Below the pieces are notes generated by a model. The model was given only the letters and a program-made list of their open reading frames with translations, did no database searches and was not told the origin of the DNA. A stretch of DNA of 64,000 nt from the NCBI GenBank assembly GCA_028284235.1, contig JANQSC010000019.1, forward strand, positions 20,206-84,205, given 5' to 3'. The position numbers were made by a program, and so were the translations under genes. This document shows positions 26,267 through 35,199 of this stretch, in pieces (the first letter of the stretch is position 1; each line of letters opens with the position of its first letter). This DNA is from Opitutaceae bacterium (GTDB lineage: Bacteria > Verrucomicrobiota > Verrucomicrobiia > Opitutales > Opitutaceae).

Positions 26267-27888
26267 GTGAGTTGCCAAGCAATTGGGAGAAGTGCGTTCT
26301 TTCAGATATCGGAACAATCGTTAGCGGAGGAACGCCTTCTACCAAACAATCAGAATACTGGGGCGACGAGATTCCTTGGATCAGTCCGTCCGATCTAACT
26401 GGATACGCAGACAAATTCATTGACAAAGGAGCCAAATCGCTGACCGCAGAGGGGTTAAAGAAGAGTTCGGCAAAACTCATGCCAAGAGGAAGTGTTCACT
26501 TCTCATCTCGAGCGCCAATTGGATACGTAGCCGTCTCATCTCAAAGTCTGTGTACAAACCAAGGTTTCAAAAGCCTTGTTCCTGCAGAAGGAATTTTTAA
26601 TGAATACGTCTACTACTACCTGAAAAGCATCAAAGGCCTAGCCAATTCAATGGCGACGGGCACTACGTTCAAAGAGCTTTCAGGTAAAGCGTTTTCCAAG
26701 CTCCCTTTTTCCTTTCCTCCCCTCAACGAGCAGAAGCGGATCGTGGCGAAGATCGAGGAGTTGTTCAGCGAGTTGGACGCTGGGGAAGTGAGCCTCCGCT
26801 ACGCCAAGCAGCAGCTCGGCGTCTATCGCCAGTCTCTCCTCAAACAAGCCTTTGAAGGCAAACTCACCCAAACCTGGCGCACCCAAAATACCGACAAAAT
26901 TGAATCCCCCGACGTAGTAATTAGAAACATACAAGGGGAACGGGAACAAAGTTTCGCGGAAGAAATTTCGAGTTGGCAAAAGGCATTCGAAGAATGGGAG
27001 GCGAATGGGAAAGAGGGGAAAAAGCCACCAAAGCCCAAGAAACACAAGGAGCTCCAATCGGAAGCGGGCGAAGATCTTCCTACTATTCCAAAAGACTGGA
27101 ACCTATTTAACCTTTCTCATATCGTTGTAGCCCTTAGGCAAGGATGGAGCCCAAAATGCGACAACCATCCTGCAAGCATGGGAAAATGGGCGGTCATGAC
27201 AACTACCGCAATTCAACCTCTTAAGTTTCAAGCAGAAGCAAACAAGACGCTCCCACCACATCTACACCCCAGGCCTTGGATAACCCTGAGAACGGGAGAT
27301 ATCCTTATTACGAGAGCTGGTCCACGCTCGCGCTGTGGTGTCATCTGCCGAGTAGATCGAGACGCCGATAAGCTCATGCTTTGCGACAAGGCTTATCGCT
27401 TAAGATTTCCTAAATGCGAAGTCTCATCAGAATTTATGGAGCTTCTTCTAAACTCCTCAGAGCTCTCACGTAAAATCGAGAAACTGAAAACTGGAATCAA
27501 CGACAGCGGAGTTAACATTACACAGGACGGGTTCTTGAAACTCTCGATACCACTCCCCTCCCTCGCCGAACAAAAAGAGATCGTGCGTTTGCTGGACGTG
27601 CAGTTCGAGGTGATCGAGCAAAACGAGCGCGAGATCGACGCCGCTCTGCGGTGCAGCGAGGCCCTCCGCCAGTCCATCCTCAAAAAAGCCTTCACCGGCC
27701 AACTTGTCCCCCAAGACCCCACCGACGAACCCGCTTCCCCACTCCTAACCCGCATCCAAGCCCAGTGCGATGCTGAATCCCCCAGGAGAAAAGCTAGAAA
27801 AGGGAATACCCGTTCGGCGAGTTTAAGGCGGACGAAAAAAGGTGGTAAGGAATCTACTACCTGCATGCAGTCCGAACTTCCATTGTGA
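26263..27888 (+). CDS. hsdS: Type I restriction-modification specificity subunit
   Basis: 541 residues with two target-recognition domains separated by conserved helices. TRD1 begins LPSNWEKCVLSDIGTIVSGGTPS. The central spacer is FPPLNEQKRIVAKIEELFSELDAGE...YRQSLLKQAFEGKLT. TRD2 begins IPKDWNLFNLSHIVVALRQGWSP. The second spacer is LPSLAEQKEIVRLLDVQFEVIEQ...RQSILKKAFTGQLVPQ. The bipartite target cannot be read from sequence. It starts at GTG overlapping hsdR (GTGA) and its own end overlaps the next gene in the same way, so the genes are translationally coupled. A Lys/Gly-rich insert (EGKKPPKPKKHKE) lies between the halves. Confidence 0.95.
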   Translation: MSELPSNWEKCVLSDIGTIVSGGTPSTKQSEYWGDEIPWISPSDLTGYADKFIDKGAKSLTAEGLKKSSAKLMPRGSVHFSSRAPIGYVAVSSQSLCTNQGFKSLVPAEGIFNEYVYYYLKSIKGLANSMATGTTFKELSGKAFSKLPFSFPPLNEQKRIVAKIEELFSELDAGEVSLRYAKQQLGVYRQSLLKQAFEGKLTQTWRTQNTDKIESPDVVIRNIQGEREQSFAEEISSWQKAFEEWEANGKEGKKPPKPKKHKELQSEAGEDLPTIPKDWNLFNLSHIVVALRQGWSPKCDNHPASMGKWAVMTTTAIQPLKFQAEANKTLPPHLHPRPWITLRTGDILITRAGPRSRCGVICRVDRDADKLMLCDKAYRLRFPKCEVSSEFMELLLNSSELSRKIEKLKTGINDSGVNITQDGFLKLSIPLPSLAEQKEIVRLLDVQFEVIEQNEREIDAALRCSEALRQSILKKAFTGQLVPQDPTDEPASPLLTRIQAQCDAESPRRKARKGNTRSASLRRTKKGGKESTTCMQSELPL

Positions 27889-28724
27889 ACGACGAATTAG
27901 AAAAAGAGTATTGGATTTTCAGTGACGAGTCCATTCAAGACGGGCCGTTGTTCTCTAACTTTTTTGGAGGTGCAATCGTTCCAGCCAGTTCTCACTCAGA
28001 AATCGAAAATAGACTCCGTATTCGAAAAGCGGAAATCGGGTTTCTCAAGGAGTTGAAGTGGCAACGTGTCTCTCCCATGTGGTTAGATGGATACAAGGTT
28101 TTTGTTACTGCATTCTTTGACGAAGTGAGAGCGGGGAACGTGAAAGTTAGGATAATGTTCTGCGACAATAAACACAAAAATCCACAACCAACTAGAGACG
28201 AGAAACGCGACGCCTATTTCAAGTTGTATTATCAGTTCATTAAGCACGCTTTTGGGCTTGCTCATGTGCCTTTTCAAGAGAATGGCACACGCCTGAGATT
28301 GTTTTTTGATCAATTTCCTGATACGCGCCTGCAAGCCGAGTTCTTCAAGAGTTTTATTGCAAGACTGCCAAGTAATCCACAGCTCAAATCCACTAAACTC
28401 AAAATTTCGCCTGACCACATAACGGAAATTGATTCGAAGGAGCATGTGCTTCTACAGGCGATTGACCTAATAACAGGAGCAATGGCTTTCCGTCTGAATG
28501 ACAAACACAGAGCCAAACCGGCGGGAGCTAGGATTCGGGGGAAGCGTACAATCGCGAAAGAATCGCTATATCGGCACATACTCCACGAAGCCCGAACGCT
28601 GAAACCTTCGCTAAACCCAAAGATCTCAACTGCTTGCGAGCCATTTCCGGAAGGTCGATGGTCGATGCCCTATCGGCACTGGTCCTTCAAAGCAAACTCA
28701 CACGATGAAGCTGGCAAAAAATGA
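27885..28724 (+). CDS. DUF3800 domain protein inside the restriction-modification operon
   Basis: 279 residues. The N-terminal SDES at 13-16 and the late QAIDLITGAMAFR segment are the marks of DUF3800, a predicted RNase-H-fold family often found with defence or mobile genes. FFDQFPD in the middle supplies another acidic site. It begins at GTG overlapping the hsdS stop, so it is part of the same transcript, and hsdM follows after 128 bp. Its role in the system is unknown. A nuclease or accessory role is plausible from fold and acidic residues but is inference. Confidence 0.85.
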   Translation: MNDELEKEYWIFSDESIQDGPLFSNFFGGAIVPASSHSEIENRLRIRKAEIGFLKELKWQRVSPMWLDGYKVFVTAFFDEVRAGNVKVRIMFCDNKHKNPQPTRDEKRDAYFKLYYQFIKHAFGLAHVPFQENGTRLRLFFDQFPDTRLQAEFFKSFIARLPSNPQLKSTKLKISPDHITEIDSKEHVLLQAIDLITGAMAFRLNDKHRAKPAGARIRGKRTIAKESLYRHILHEARTLKPSLNPKISTACEPFPEGRWSMPYRHWSFKANSHDEAGKK

Positions 28725-28852
28725 GCACTCCTTTGAACCTACGTGCTACCCTACGCGCGGCGTAGAGCTTCGATCCATCGGAGTGCTGACGTTTAACATT
28801 CCCTAATTGCCTCTGTTCGTCAATTCTATTCTAGAGTCTCAAAATTGATCCA

Positions 28853-30346
28853 ATGACCACTGACGCAATCATCTCCAAGGTCTGGAGTTTCTGCAATACT
28901 CTCCGTGACGATGGTGTAGGCTACGGCGACTACCTCGAGCAACTTACCTACCTCATCTTCCTAAAAATGGCGGATGAGTACTCGAAACCTCCTTACAAGA
29001 GGATGATCGGTGTGCCTGCTCGTTTTCAATGGGGTGTGATGCGACCGCTTAAAGGAGCTGAGTTGGAAGTCCACTATATCGAAACCTTGCAAGCTCTTGG
29101 AAAAGAGAAAGGCATGTTGGGACAAATTTTCACTAAGGCCCAAAACAAAATCCAGGATCCCGCAAAGCTTGCCCGCCTCATCGAGATGGTTGACGACACG
29201 CATTGGATCCTGCTTGATGCGGACACAAAAGGTGACATCTACGAAGGCATACTCGAAAAGAACGCTGAAGACACCAAGTCGGGTGCAGGCCAATACTTCA
29301 CACCGCGTGCTCTCATTGCGGCCATGGTCGAATGCATCGCTCCAGAACCGAGCAAAACTATCGCCGACCCTGCTTGCGGAACCGGCGGCTTCTTTCTCGC
29401 CGCATATGACTTCCTAACTAAGTCAAGCAACTACAAGCTGAACCGCGACCAGAAAGCCTTTCTAAAAAACGACACCTTCCACGGTAACGAGATTGTCGCC
29501 AACACACGGCGGCTTTGCCTAATGAATCTCTTTCTCCACAATATCGGTGAGATCGACGGCGAAAGTCCAATCGACTCCACCGATGCTCTAGTCGCCGCTC
29601 CGTCGCAGACATTCGATTACGTCCTCGCCAATCCACCTTTCGGGAAGAAAAGCTCCATGACCTTCACGAACGAGGAAGGCGAGCAAGAGAAAGACGATCT
29701 GACCTACAATCGCCAAGACTTTTGGGCAACCACTTCCAATAAGCAGCTCAATTTCCTCCAACATATCCGGTCTATGCTCAAGACGACTGGGCAAGCAGCT
29801 GTCGTACTTCCCGACAATGTTCTATTCGAAGGGGGTGCTGGCGAGATCGTACGTAAGAAACTTTTGGAGACGACCGAACTCCACACCATACTCCGCCTGC
29901 CCACCGGAATCTTCTACGCCAACGGCGTCAAAGCAAACGTCCTCTTCTTCGACAATCGCGAAGCCAGCAAGAAGGTCGCCACCACTGAAGTCTGGTACTA
30001 CGACTATCGTACCAATATTCACCACACCCTAAAGCGCAAACCCCTTCGTCTCGAGGACCTCCGCGACTTCATCACCTGCTACAACCCCACCAATCGCCGG
30101 AAACGAAAAGAAACGTGGCATGCAGAAAAGAACCCCGAAGGTCGCTGGAGAAAATACAGCCACAAAGAACTTATAGTTCGCGACAAAACCAGTCTCGACC
30201 TCTTCTGGCTCAAAGATGAGAGCCTAGCGGATCTAGACAACCTTCCAGAGCCCGAGATTCTCGCCGATGAAATTATCCAAAATATCGAGGCGGGACTGGA
30301 GAGTTTTAGAGTAGTGGCAGCCTCTCTCGCTAAAAAATCGAAATAG
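28853..30346 (+). CDS. hsdM: Type I DNA N6-adenine methyltransferase subunit
   Basis: 497 residues: N-terminal helical HsdM domain (LRDDGVGYGDYLEQLTYLIFLKMADE), the S-adenosylmethionine motif ADPACGTGGFF at 171-181 and the catalytic NPPF at 260-263, then the usual C-terminal region. With HsdS it should methylate adenine at the bipartite target, protecting the host from HsdR. It is separated from hsdS by the DUF3800 gene and a 128-bp gap holding an AGCACTCC...GGAGTGCT inverted repeat, so it may also have its own promoter, which would let modification precede restriction. Confidence 0.95.
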   Translation: MTTDAIISKVWSFCNTLRDDGVGYGDYLEQLTYLIFLKMADEYSKPPYKRMIGVPARFQWGVMRPLKGAELEVHYIETLQALGKEKGMLGQIFTKAQNKIQDPAKLARLIEMVDDTHWILLDADTKGDIYEGILEKNAEDTKSGAGQYFTPRALIAAMVECIAPEPSKTIADPACGTGGFFLAAYDFLTKSSNYKLNRDQKAFLKNDTFHGNEIVANTRRLCLMNLFLHNIGEIDGESPIDSTDALVAAPSQTFDYVLANPPFGKKSSMTFTNEEGEQEKDDLTYNRQDFWATTSNKQLNFLQHIRSMLKTTGQAAVVLPDNVLFEGGAGEIVRKKLLETTELHTILRLPTGIFYANGVKANVLFFDNREASKKVATTEVWYYDYRTNIHHTLKRKPLRLEDLRDFITCYNPTNRRKRKETWHAEKNPEGRWRKYSHKELIVRDKTSLDLFWLKDESLADLDNLPEPEILADEIIQNIEAGLESFRVVAASLAKKSK

Positions 30347-30391
30347 AAGAAATCCGAGGTGTCGAGGACGCATTAAAAACCGAACAATACT

Positions 30392-31669
30392 ATGCCTGCT
30401 GTCCATTATCCCTTTAAGAAAGCCGCTGAGAAGATTCTAAACAAGGCAGATAGACCTCTCACGCCCAAAGAAATAGTAGAAGAGGCACTTGAAGAAGGAC
30501 TTATCAAAACAGAGGGTGCAACACCCGATGCCACGATGGGTGCTCAGCTCTATGTAGACATCAGAAACAATGCTAAATCCAAGTTCAAGAAAGTAGGTCG
30601 AGGAAAATTCACGCTCCGCAGACCAACGAACGCATCCAATTCTGCAGAAGTAATAATTGACGATCAGAACAACGCAGTCCGCGAGAATCTACGTGAAAAG
30701 CTGCACGCAATGGATCCCAGTCAATTTGAAGTGCTAGTCGCTGAACTTCTCGAAAAACTTGGATACGAAAAAGTTAAGGTAACTGGACGTACCGGTGACA
30801 AAGGTATCGATGTCGTTGCTACACTAACGATGGGAGGAATTACTTCGGTAAAAACTGTTGTTCAAGTCAAACGCTACAAGCAGGGTAAGAACCTAAGCGG
30901 CGCAATAATTGCACAACTTCGAGGAAGTGCGGAAGTTGACCAGCGAGGACTCGTGATAACTACATCCGATTTCACTAAAGAAGGCAAAAAAGAGGCCTCC
31001 GCTTCGAACAAAATGCCTGTAGCTCTTGTGAACGGTGATATGCTCCTCGACCTTCTTTTTAGCCATAGAATCGGAGTCAGGCGCGAACTCATGCCTGTCT
31101 ATGAGATCGACACGGACTATTTCGAAAACGCAGAATCTGAATTTAATAACGTCCAGGTCACTGGCAAAAAACGTGGCTTGTGGCCTTTGCCAGGAGGACA
31201 AGGAGCGTACTTGGATACTCTCTACAGACTATTGGATACAGTTGGCACAAACAACCTTACGAATGCGGAGCTATTAGGCTGGTTTCTCAAAGAGTACGAG
31301 CAAGTACAGAGTGAAAAAACAGCGCTAGGTTACGCGACTGTCCCTAGGACGATAGGTTTGACGACTATCGTGAACGGAAAAGTTATTCTCACAAACGAAG
31401 GGAAGCAAGCACAGGCAACTCGAAACGCTGATTTTATCTATACGGTTCTCGCTAAGAACGTACTTGGGGTTGAAGAAATCATGGAGTTCCTCAAAACCGC
31501 TAAAGAACCTCAAACCGAAAGTGATGTATTAGCATTCCTGAAAGACAATCTTGACATTGATTGGACTACCTTTGCCCAAGTAAACTTCCGTCTTATTTGG
31601 CTAGTCAATCTCGGAAAGCTAAAGCGCGTAGAAGGTGGATACGAACTACAAAACAGTCAACCAGAGTAG
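30392..31669 (+). CDS. Mrr-type restriction endonuclease with N-terminal HARE-HTH-like domain
   Basis: 425 residues. Residues 7-76 look like a HARE-HTH winged helix (AAEKILNKADRPLTPKEIVEEAL...GRGKFTLR). An Mrr catalytic domain follows with Glu113 (QFEVLVAELL), Asp140 (GDKGID) and QVK at 158-160, the D-QxK active site of methyl-directed nucleases. The last 170 residues are helical, with no known motif. Such proteins usually cut modified foreign DNA (type IV). Here it directly follows hsdM by 45 bp, so it could complement the type I enzyme by attacking phage DNA with other modifications. Confidence 0.9.
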   Translation: MPAVHYPFKKAAEKILNKADRPLTPKEIVEEALEEGLIKTEGATPDATMGAQLYVDIRNNAKSKFKKVGRGKFTLRRPTNASNSAEVIIDDQNNAVRENLREKLHAMDPSQFEVLVAELLEKLGYEKVKVTGRTGDKGIDVVATLTMGGITSVKTVVQVKRYKQGKNLSGAIIAQLRGSAEVDQRGLVITTSDFTKEGKKEASASNKMPVALVNGDMLLDLLFSHRIGVRRELMPVYEIDTDYFENAESEFNNVQVTGKKRGLWPLPGGQGAYLDTLYRLLDTVGTNNLTNAELLGWFLKEYEQVQSEKTALGYATVPRTIGLTTIVNGKVILTNEGKQAQATRNADFIYTVLAKNVLGVEEIMEFLKTAKEPQTESDVLAFLKDNLDIDWTTFAQVNFRLIWLVNLGKLKRVEGGYELQNSQPE

Positions 31670-31722
31670 TTACTCTTTATGGTCGATCTCAATATAATCC
31701 AGCAAGTGAGGGAGTGTCTTGC

Positions 31723-32436
31723 GTGAAAGGGCTTCTAGTAAGGGTAGCTGTTGATCAAAGTAGCGGCGGTGGTAATTGGAATAGCCCTGTGAATTCAAAT
31801 ACAGGAGAATTTGTTTACGTCTCGATTCCAGAGCACTATCCAAGTCACAAGAGACTGCTTACTCCATATTCACGACTAGTTCCGCGCTTGAAGGAATTCG
31901 GTACAGAGTTGCCTCAACACTTGGCTACCGTGAATATGCATCTTGATCCCGATTTTGATTATCTCACTTACGGAGACCAAGGTGAACGAGCTACGCAGAT
32001 CAGTAAAAAATTAGATTCAGGAGATTTACTGGTATTCTATGCCGGGCTTAGTGACGTGAATCCCGCCAAGCGTTTAGTCTATGCGATTATTGGACTATAT
32101 GTAGTGGAGAAAATAGTATCTGCGGTTTCCGTTCCCGTCGATCGGCGAAACGAAAATGCGCACTCTCGTCGAATCCTAGATTCGAATGTTAAAGACATTA
32201 TTGTTCGTGCGAAAGAGCATGTGTCAGGCAGGTTACAGCGGTGTATTTCAATTGGCTCCTATCGAGACAGAGCATATCGAGTTCGACCTGAAATTGAAGA
32301 TGAATGGGGAGGCCTTAGCAATAAGAACGGGTATTTACAGCGCAGTGCTAGACTTCCAGAATTTAAAGATGCCGAGAAGTTCTATAATTGGTTTCTTAAT
32401 CATGACATCCCGTTGTTGCGACAGAACAACTTGTAA
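31723..32436 (+). CDS. Possible Nmad3-like (nucleotide-modification-associated) protein
   Basis: 237 residues from GTG 31723, preceded by GAGGGAG; the frame is open back to 31561 but overlaps the nuclease gene, so the later start is preferred. The order of features recalls Nmad3: MKGLLVRVAVDQSSGGGNWNSPV at the N-terminus, HLDPDFDY near residue 85, then a helix and GDLLVFYAGL. Nmad3 proteins are predicted to act with DNA base modification, but the match is by eye only and distant. It directly follows the Mrr gene in the same direction. If not Nmad3, it is an unknown defence-island protein. Confidence 0.5.
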   Translation: MKGLLVRVAVDQSSGGGNWNSPVNSNTGEFVYVSIPEHYPSHKRLLTPYSRLVPRLKEFGTELPQHLATVNMHLDPDFDYLTYGDQGERATQISKKLDSGDLLVFYAGLSDVNPAKRLVYAIIGLYVVEKIVSAVSVPVDRRNENAHSRRILDSNVKDIIVRAKEHVSGRLQRCISIGSYRDRAYRVRPEIEDEWGGLSNKNGYLQRSARLPEFKDAEKFYNWFLNHDIPLLRQNNL

Positions 32437-32594
32437 AAACAAGGTCTCATAGTGTCGATGAGCTAGAGGAAATTGCACGAAGTTACTTGAAGTTCTTTAG
32501 AAGAGTATCGAATGTCGGATCGGATGAACTAATCCTAGTTCAATCCTCCAGCGACCGAGAAAACGCAATGCACGAAGCAAAGCGACAACTATAG
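32406..32594 (+). pseudogene. Coding-like remnant without a start codon
   Basis: In the +2 frame relative to the preceding gene, bases 32406-32594 read as 62 codons without a stop. The product has ordinary amino-acid composition (for example DELEEIARSYLKFFRRV and SSSDRENAMHEAKRQL), ends at TAG, and has no ATG, GTG or TTG at its head. It overlaps the end of the Nmad3-like gene. It may be the tail of a broken gene or the product of a frameshift. Confidence 0.35.
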
Positions 32595-32636
32595 AATTTG
32601 TTCATGAAATTCTGAGAACGCATCTTTTGGAAGGTG

Positions 32637-33635
32637 ATGGATCTAGCTGTCGGGATATCTGTATTAGTCGGAGTACTTTTTCTCCTTTTGCTAACTTACC
32701 TAACCTCAAAAGGTAAGTTATCAAAATTTTCGGCGAAGATTAAGGACTGGTTTGAGGTTGCTGTCGAAGGACCTGAGTTTAAACCGACCCCAGTGATAAC
32801 AGACGAAACGTCTCCAGGATCAGAGGGTATCATAACACAAGTAACACGCTTTAAGAGAGTCATGTCCGCGCACGGTATGCGACCCGAGCACTGGCAGCGT
32901 TTCTTTGAAAAATGTAGAGCCCCTTTTTCCATAAATCTTTCGGATCTGAAAGACGATAATACGATCTTAGAGTGGCTGAACGACCAAAAAATCGAGTGGC
33001 TTTGCCGAGCACTTCTTATTAGGCGAGATTGGATGGATGGTGAAGATCATGCGGACCCACACAAATTCTTCTGCTTCAACAAGAATCCGAAAGAGTTTTT
33101 GACGACTCTTGAAAAAGAAATTTCGAGTGAGTTCGTAGATTTAGAATGTGGAATGCCAGAGGCCATTTTCGCACTAAACAAGGACAAGAAAAACTCTGAG
33201 AACGACCAAGACGCACGTCTCATTTTTGCGGTCGGACTTCCACTTTGCAAATTCAGTAATGAACTAACTGTGTACAGATGGATTCGAGACGATGCTGCGG
33301 GTGGCTACCCATGGCACTCAGAACCATATAGGACGCATATTCGAATCGTCGCCAGGCTCGCGTTTCGTCATTTCAATATGAGTATATGGGGACTCAACTT
33401 TGAGGCAAAAGAGTTTGATAACATAGACAATGGAGATCTTCTGGTCCCTGAGGTGCTAAAAAAGCCTGGACGACACCACAATTGCTGGCATCCAGAAGAT
33501 TACTCGCTTTCTCCTTTAGAATCGCGAGTAGCAAAAGAAACTGAAACACTACCGAAGGTTTTGGACTCAATGAAGCGAATGGGTCTGCCAAAATCCAAAG
33601 TAAAGCACTCCCGGAGGCTCGAAAGGGGTCAGTAG
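32637..33635 (+). CDS. Membrane-anchored protein of unknown function at the end of the defence island
   Basis: 332 residues from ATG 32637 (a GTG one codon earlier is also possible; TTGGAAGG lies just upstream). One TM helix at about residues 3-24 is followed by a Lys-rich linker and a soluble domain of about 300 residues with many Trp, Asp and Cys (for example EWLNDQKIEWLCRALLIRRDWMDGED). No family is recognised. Position right after the restriction genes, same strand and AT-rich codon use like its neighbours suggest that it came with the island; a role in defence is only suggested by location. Confidence 0.65.
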   Translation: MDLAVGISVLVGVLFLLLLTYLTSKGKLSKFSAKIKDWFEVAVEGPEFKPTPVITDETSPGSEGIITQVTRFKRVMSAHGMRPEHWQRFFEKCRAPFSINLSDLKDDNTILEWLNDQKIEWLCRALLIRRDWMDGEDHADPHKFFCFNKNPKEFLTTLEKEISSEFVDLECGMPEAIFALNKDKKNSENDQDARLIFAVGLPLCKFSNELTVYRWIRDDAAGGYPWHSEPYRTHIRIVARLAFRHFNMSIWGLNFEAKEFDNIDNGDLLVPEVLKKPGRHHNCWHPEDYSLSPLESRVAKETETLPKVLDSMKRMGLPKSKVKHSRRLERGQ

Positions 33636-33646
33636 TCAAGAGTCTA

Positions 33647-34138
33647 CTAGGGCGAGTCTGTTTTCATCGTCTCTTTAGCCCGTAGTGTCATTGCAATTTT
33701 CGTTCCAGAGGGATTCAAACCTGGGGCGGGTGCATCGCTGCTCATCACCCCATTCCAAAGGCCCACTATTTGAGGGTATTTGCTTTTGGTCATTTTATTT
33801 TCGAATACGAGGTAGCGTAGACACTGGTCGTCTATCAAGTTTGGGTAGCGTACCGAGAATTTAATCACTCCATCCTCAATGATTCCATAAGAGGCCCCTC
33901 CGAGAAATCCGTCTTTGAATGCTCCGTCTTTCTGCAGCACCACGTCGAAGGTCCATTTGTCTGTTCCTTCTACTTTAGCGCAATTCTCGATTCTCAATTG
34001 CTGGCCGCCAATGGTGTCGGAGGCGGTTCTCCAAGAAATATAATATTTCCCATCGGGAAGGCCTTCTCCGGTGCACGAGAGACTAAAAATACAGAGTACC
34101 GACCACACCCAATAACGCTTTAATGACTTGAAGTACAT
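33647..34138 (-). CDS. Predicted lipoprotein
   Basis: 163 residues with a signal peptide and lipobox SLSC (Cys22). The mature part is a small beta-rich domain (DGKYYISWRTASDTIGGQQLRIENC...). Convergent with the preceding gene, and only 12 bp separates the stops. No family recognised. Confidence 0.7.
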   Translation of the reverse strand: MYFKSLKRYWVWSVLCIFSLSCTGEGLPDGKYYISWRTASDTIGGQQLRIENCAKVEGTDKWTFDVVLQKDGAFKDGFLGGASYGIIEDGVIKFSVRYPNLIDDQCLRYLVFENKMTKSKYPQIVGLWNGVMSSDAPAPGLNPSGTKIAMTLRAKETMKTDSP

Positions 34139-34264
34139 CGATAGTTAGAAGTTAAGCGGGAATCAAAATGGATTCAATATTCAACTGATTGCCACCGACG
34201 CAGCTGGGGCCCGTATGGAATTTCCAGAATCGGGCGCGGTCCTTGGATAATTCGATTCGATTGA

Positions 34265-34340
34265 TCATCATGCTACCGACGACCTGTCATGAGCGTGTCT
34301 CATTCGACAGGCTCATGATAGGGAGTCGGTATTCCGCGAG
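34265..34340. repeat. GATCATCATGCTACCGACGA-type repeat
   Basis: The unit GATCATCATGCTACCGACGA...GTATTCCGCGAGCGAAGGATG is interrupted by CATGAGCGTGTCTCATTCGACAGGCTCATG, a nested hairpin. Sister copies: 36378, 37402, 41885 and 44302. Confidence 0.6.
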
Positions 34341-34425
34341 CGAAGGATGAGCGGATCCTGCTCCTTGATTTTGTTCTGGAGCTTCCTCGATTGACTCGTT
34401 CTTGTATTGTTTCAAACTCGTCTGG

Positions 34426-34983
34426 ATGGTTGGTGTGGTTCGTGTTGGTTTGGTCTTCGTTTCGCTTCTCTTGAGCGGGTGCGCTTCCCATCAATTGCAC
34501 CGACAGGCGAATCGGCTAATCTACTCCGAGGGAATCGAACAGTCGGATTTCCAACTCCTTAGTTACTGCGAGTTCCGCGTACCCGAAAATCCTAGGGAAC
34601 AACGGATCTGGACGTCGAAGGGAATTGTCGCCCTGACGAATTCGGATCTGTATTTGATTTCGCTAAACCAGAAACATCTGTTTTCGAACGATCTGCTCAC
34701 GATTCCCATTGGCGAATTCGATGGGATCGCGCTCCAGTCGACCTACATTCAATTGAAATACGAGGAGGATGTAATCATCATCCAATTGGAGCCGGGGCAG
34801 AGTCAGGCAGAAACGGATCAGGCGCGCGACAAATTGGTTTCGGTATTCGTTCGGAACCAAGTGCCGGAGTATTTGCCGTCAACCGTGTATCAAGTTGTTG
34901 GCGCGACCGAGCGGAGAAGGGCCAACTTCGACCATTCGGCCCGTGTGTACAAAGGCGCCCCGCAGCCCGAATCGTACGATTGA
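34426..34983 (+). CDS. Predicted lipoprotein
   Basis: 185 residues from ATG 34426, which gives a compact signal peptide with lipobox LLSGC; a TTG eight codons earlier is possible. The mature part is a small beta-rich domain with KGIVALTNSDLYLISLN and IPIGEFDGIAL, reminiscent of PH-like folds, but no family can be named. Downstream begins a GAATGGTGA repeat directly after the stop codon. Confidence 0.7.
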   Translation: MVGVVRVGLVFVSLLLSGCASHQLHRQANRLIYSEGIEQSDFQLLSYCEFRVPENPREQRIWTSKGIVALTNSDLYLISLNQKHLFSNDLLTIPIGEFDGIALQSTYIQLKYEEDVIIIQLEPGQSQAETDQARDKLVSVFVRNQVPEYLPSTVYQVVGATERRRANFDHSARVYKGAPQPESYD

Positions 34984-35080
34984 ATGGTGAATGGTGAATG
35001 GTGAAGATTGAAGGGGGTTTATGCTGGTGGGTGTGATCGATGGGTATTTAACCGCCGACAGGTCGGGGTTTTCTATTGGT
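34984..35080. repeat. GAATGGTGA units and ACCGCCGACAGGTCGGGG hairpin
   Basis: Three tandem GAATGGTGA units begin at the stop of the previous gene. A TTTAACCGCCGACAGGTCGG unit follows, as at 47235. No gene to 35200. Confidence 0.55.
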
Positions 35081-35199
35081 TATGATTGATCATCGACAGA
35101 ACGATAGCAGGTTGTTGGCGATATCCTGAAAGTGGATTGATTCAAGAGTCCTTAAATCGACTGCTTGACCAATAGGTTGACTCACGCTTTACTAAAAAA

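Noticed and set aside
22700..33640. Prophage or integrative element around the restriction genes
   Set aside because: No integrase, phage structural gene or attachment-site duplication was seen; the block is better read as a defence island.
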